6,403 nt of DNA from an uncultured Bacteroidales bacterium (GTDB lineage: Bacteria > Bacteroidota > Bacteroidia > Bacteroidales > Marinilabiliaceae): positions 1 through 6,403 of the forward strand of contig CALAVC010000111.1 of NCBI GenBank assembly GCA_937892095.1, read 5' to 3'. The position numbers and the translations under genes were made by a program. Under the pieces are notes generated by a model. It saw only the letters and a program-made list of their open reading frames with translations, made no database searches and was not told where the DNA came from. This document shows, in pieces, positions 5,851 through 6,403 of this stretch (position 1 is its first letter; each line of letters opens with the position of its first letter).

Positions 5851-5886
5851 GCAGACATACCGAATATTGCTCTTCGGTATGTCTGT
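5851..5886 (-). other. Perfect 13-bp hairpin in the pta-ackA intergenic region
   Basis: CAGACATACCGAA (5852-5864) and TTCGGTATGTCTG (5873-5885) are exact inverted repeats around an 8-base loop (5865-5872), extended by a G-T pair at 5851/5886. No good T-run follows on either strand: the minus strand continues CTTTACTAAAT and the plus strand TTTGTTCTC. It is therefore a poor classical terminator. It starts 18 bases after the pta stop and ends 22 bases before ackA. An mRNA stability or processing element, a leaky attenuator or a protein-binding palindrome are all possible. Confidence 0.75.
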
Positions 5887-5904
5887 TTGTTCTCGTTACG
5901 TTGT

Positions 5905-6403
5905 TTAGATAGCCTGATTTGCAGTGATTGCAATCATCTTTACGATGTCCGATACCGAGCAACCACGGCTCAAGTCGTTGACTGGTTTTGCAATGCCTTG
6001 GAGCACTGGTCCGATTGCTTCTGCATTGCCAAGTCGTTGCACAAGCTTGTATGCAATGTTGCCAACTTCGAGCGATGGGAAGATAAGTACGTTGGCATGT
6101 CCTGCAATCTTGCTACCCGGAGCTTTCTTTGCACCTACGCTTTCTACAAGTGCTGCATCGGCCTGAAGTTCACCATCTATTTGCATGTCTGGTGCCATTT
6201 CTTGTGCCAGCTTTGTAGCCTCTTGTACTTTGGTTACGACGTCGTGCTTTGCACTGCCCTTGGTCGAGAAGCTCAACATTGCTATGCGAGGCTCAAAACC
6301 ACCAAGCACACGCGCCGTATTGCCCGTTGCTACTGCTATTTCTGCAAGTTGTGCTGCATTTACTTCGGGGTTGACTGCGCAATCTGCAAAGACCATTACG
6401 CCG
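5905..6403 (-). CDS. pta: Phosphate acetyltransferase, C-terminal part (5' end outside window)
   Basis: Interconverts acetyl-CoA plus phosphate with acetyl phosphate plus CoA, supplying AckA. The visible 165 residues are the C-terminal half of the PTA_PTB domain: VMVFADCAVNP, GFEPRIAMLSFST, DGELQADAA, AGHANVLIFPSLEVGN, GPVLQGIAKPVND and LSRGCSVSDIV. From memory, the Ser-Arg of LSRG and the Asp of SDIV correspond to active-site residues Ser309, Arg310 and Asp316 of the Methanosarcina thermophila enzyme. The ATG at 6396 is internal, not a start: residues GV just before it also match the family and the frame runs to the window edge. The stop is at 5905-5907. It is the first visible gene of a pta-ackA pair and probably shares a transcript with ackA. 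No regulatory region is visible because the 5' end is missing. Confidence 0.97.
   Translation of the reverse strand, partial: GVMVFADCAVNPEVNAAQLAEIAVATGNTARVLGGFEPRIAMLSFSTKGSAKHDVVTKVQEATKLAQEMAPDMQIDGELQADAALVESVGAKKAPGSKIAGHANVLIFPSLEVGNIAYKLVQRLGNAEAIGPVLQGIAKPVNDLSRGCSVSDIVKMIAITANQAI

Noticed and set aside
1..6403. CRISPR array, tRNA or rRNA genes, insertion sequence
   Set aside because: No regularly spaced direct repeats, no tRNA-like cloverleaf with conserved TTCGA arm and no transposase motifs were seen.

Overview
The window looks like three blocks of DNA from at least two, probably three, unrelated genomes joined end to end. This inference rests on gene content, base composition and two reading frames that change identity part-way. 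(A) Bases 1 to about 740 have balanced GC and carry a siphophage/prophage tail segment of a Firmicutes type: the end of a tail assembly chaperone-like frame, its -1-frame partner, an intrinsic terminator and the first ~42 codons of a probable tape measure protein. (B) About 740 to 2575 is very AT-rich, clostridia-like chromosome: the C-terminal half of DNA topoisomerase I (topA), a well-formed sigma-70 type promoter and a lipoprotein of unknown function. (C) About 2575 to 6403 is moderate-GC and Bacteroidales-like, with every gene on the minus strand: phosphate acetyltransferase (pta, partial), acetate kinase (ackA, complete), a small membrane-anchored protein, a NarL/FixJ-type response regulator and the front two thirds of a UvrD/RecD-like helicase.

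The two junctions (near 735-755 and 2565-2582) both fall inside genes. At the first, a tape measure N-terminus runs in frame into TopA downstream of the position of the TopA catalytic tyrosine. At the second, a Thr-rich lipoprotein tail meets a helicase that has lost its last third, and the two open frames overlap antisense by chance. No integrase, transposase, terminal repeat or attachment-like repeat is visible at either point. A chimeric metagenomic contig or cloning/amplification chimera is therefore more likely than real recombination. I do not see a convincing new biological system here; the apparent novel fusion is best treated as an artefact until reads spanning the joins are examined.

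Within block C the genes make sense together. Pta and AckA convert acetyl-CoA to acetate with ATP formation, and are adjacent with a perfect 13-bp hairpin between them. A second, more elaborate hairpin followed by T-runs separates ackA from the next group, where a membrane-anchored unknown protein, a response regulator without a neighbouring histidine kinase and a helicase lie 14-22 bases apart and are probably co-transcribed. In block A the chaperone gene appears to use a -1 ribosomal frameshift of the lambda G-T kind, because the downstream frame has no credible start codon but is open back through the end of the upstream frame. No stretch longer than about 120 bases lacks a gene or a described feature.
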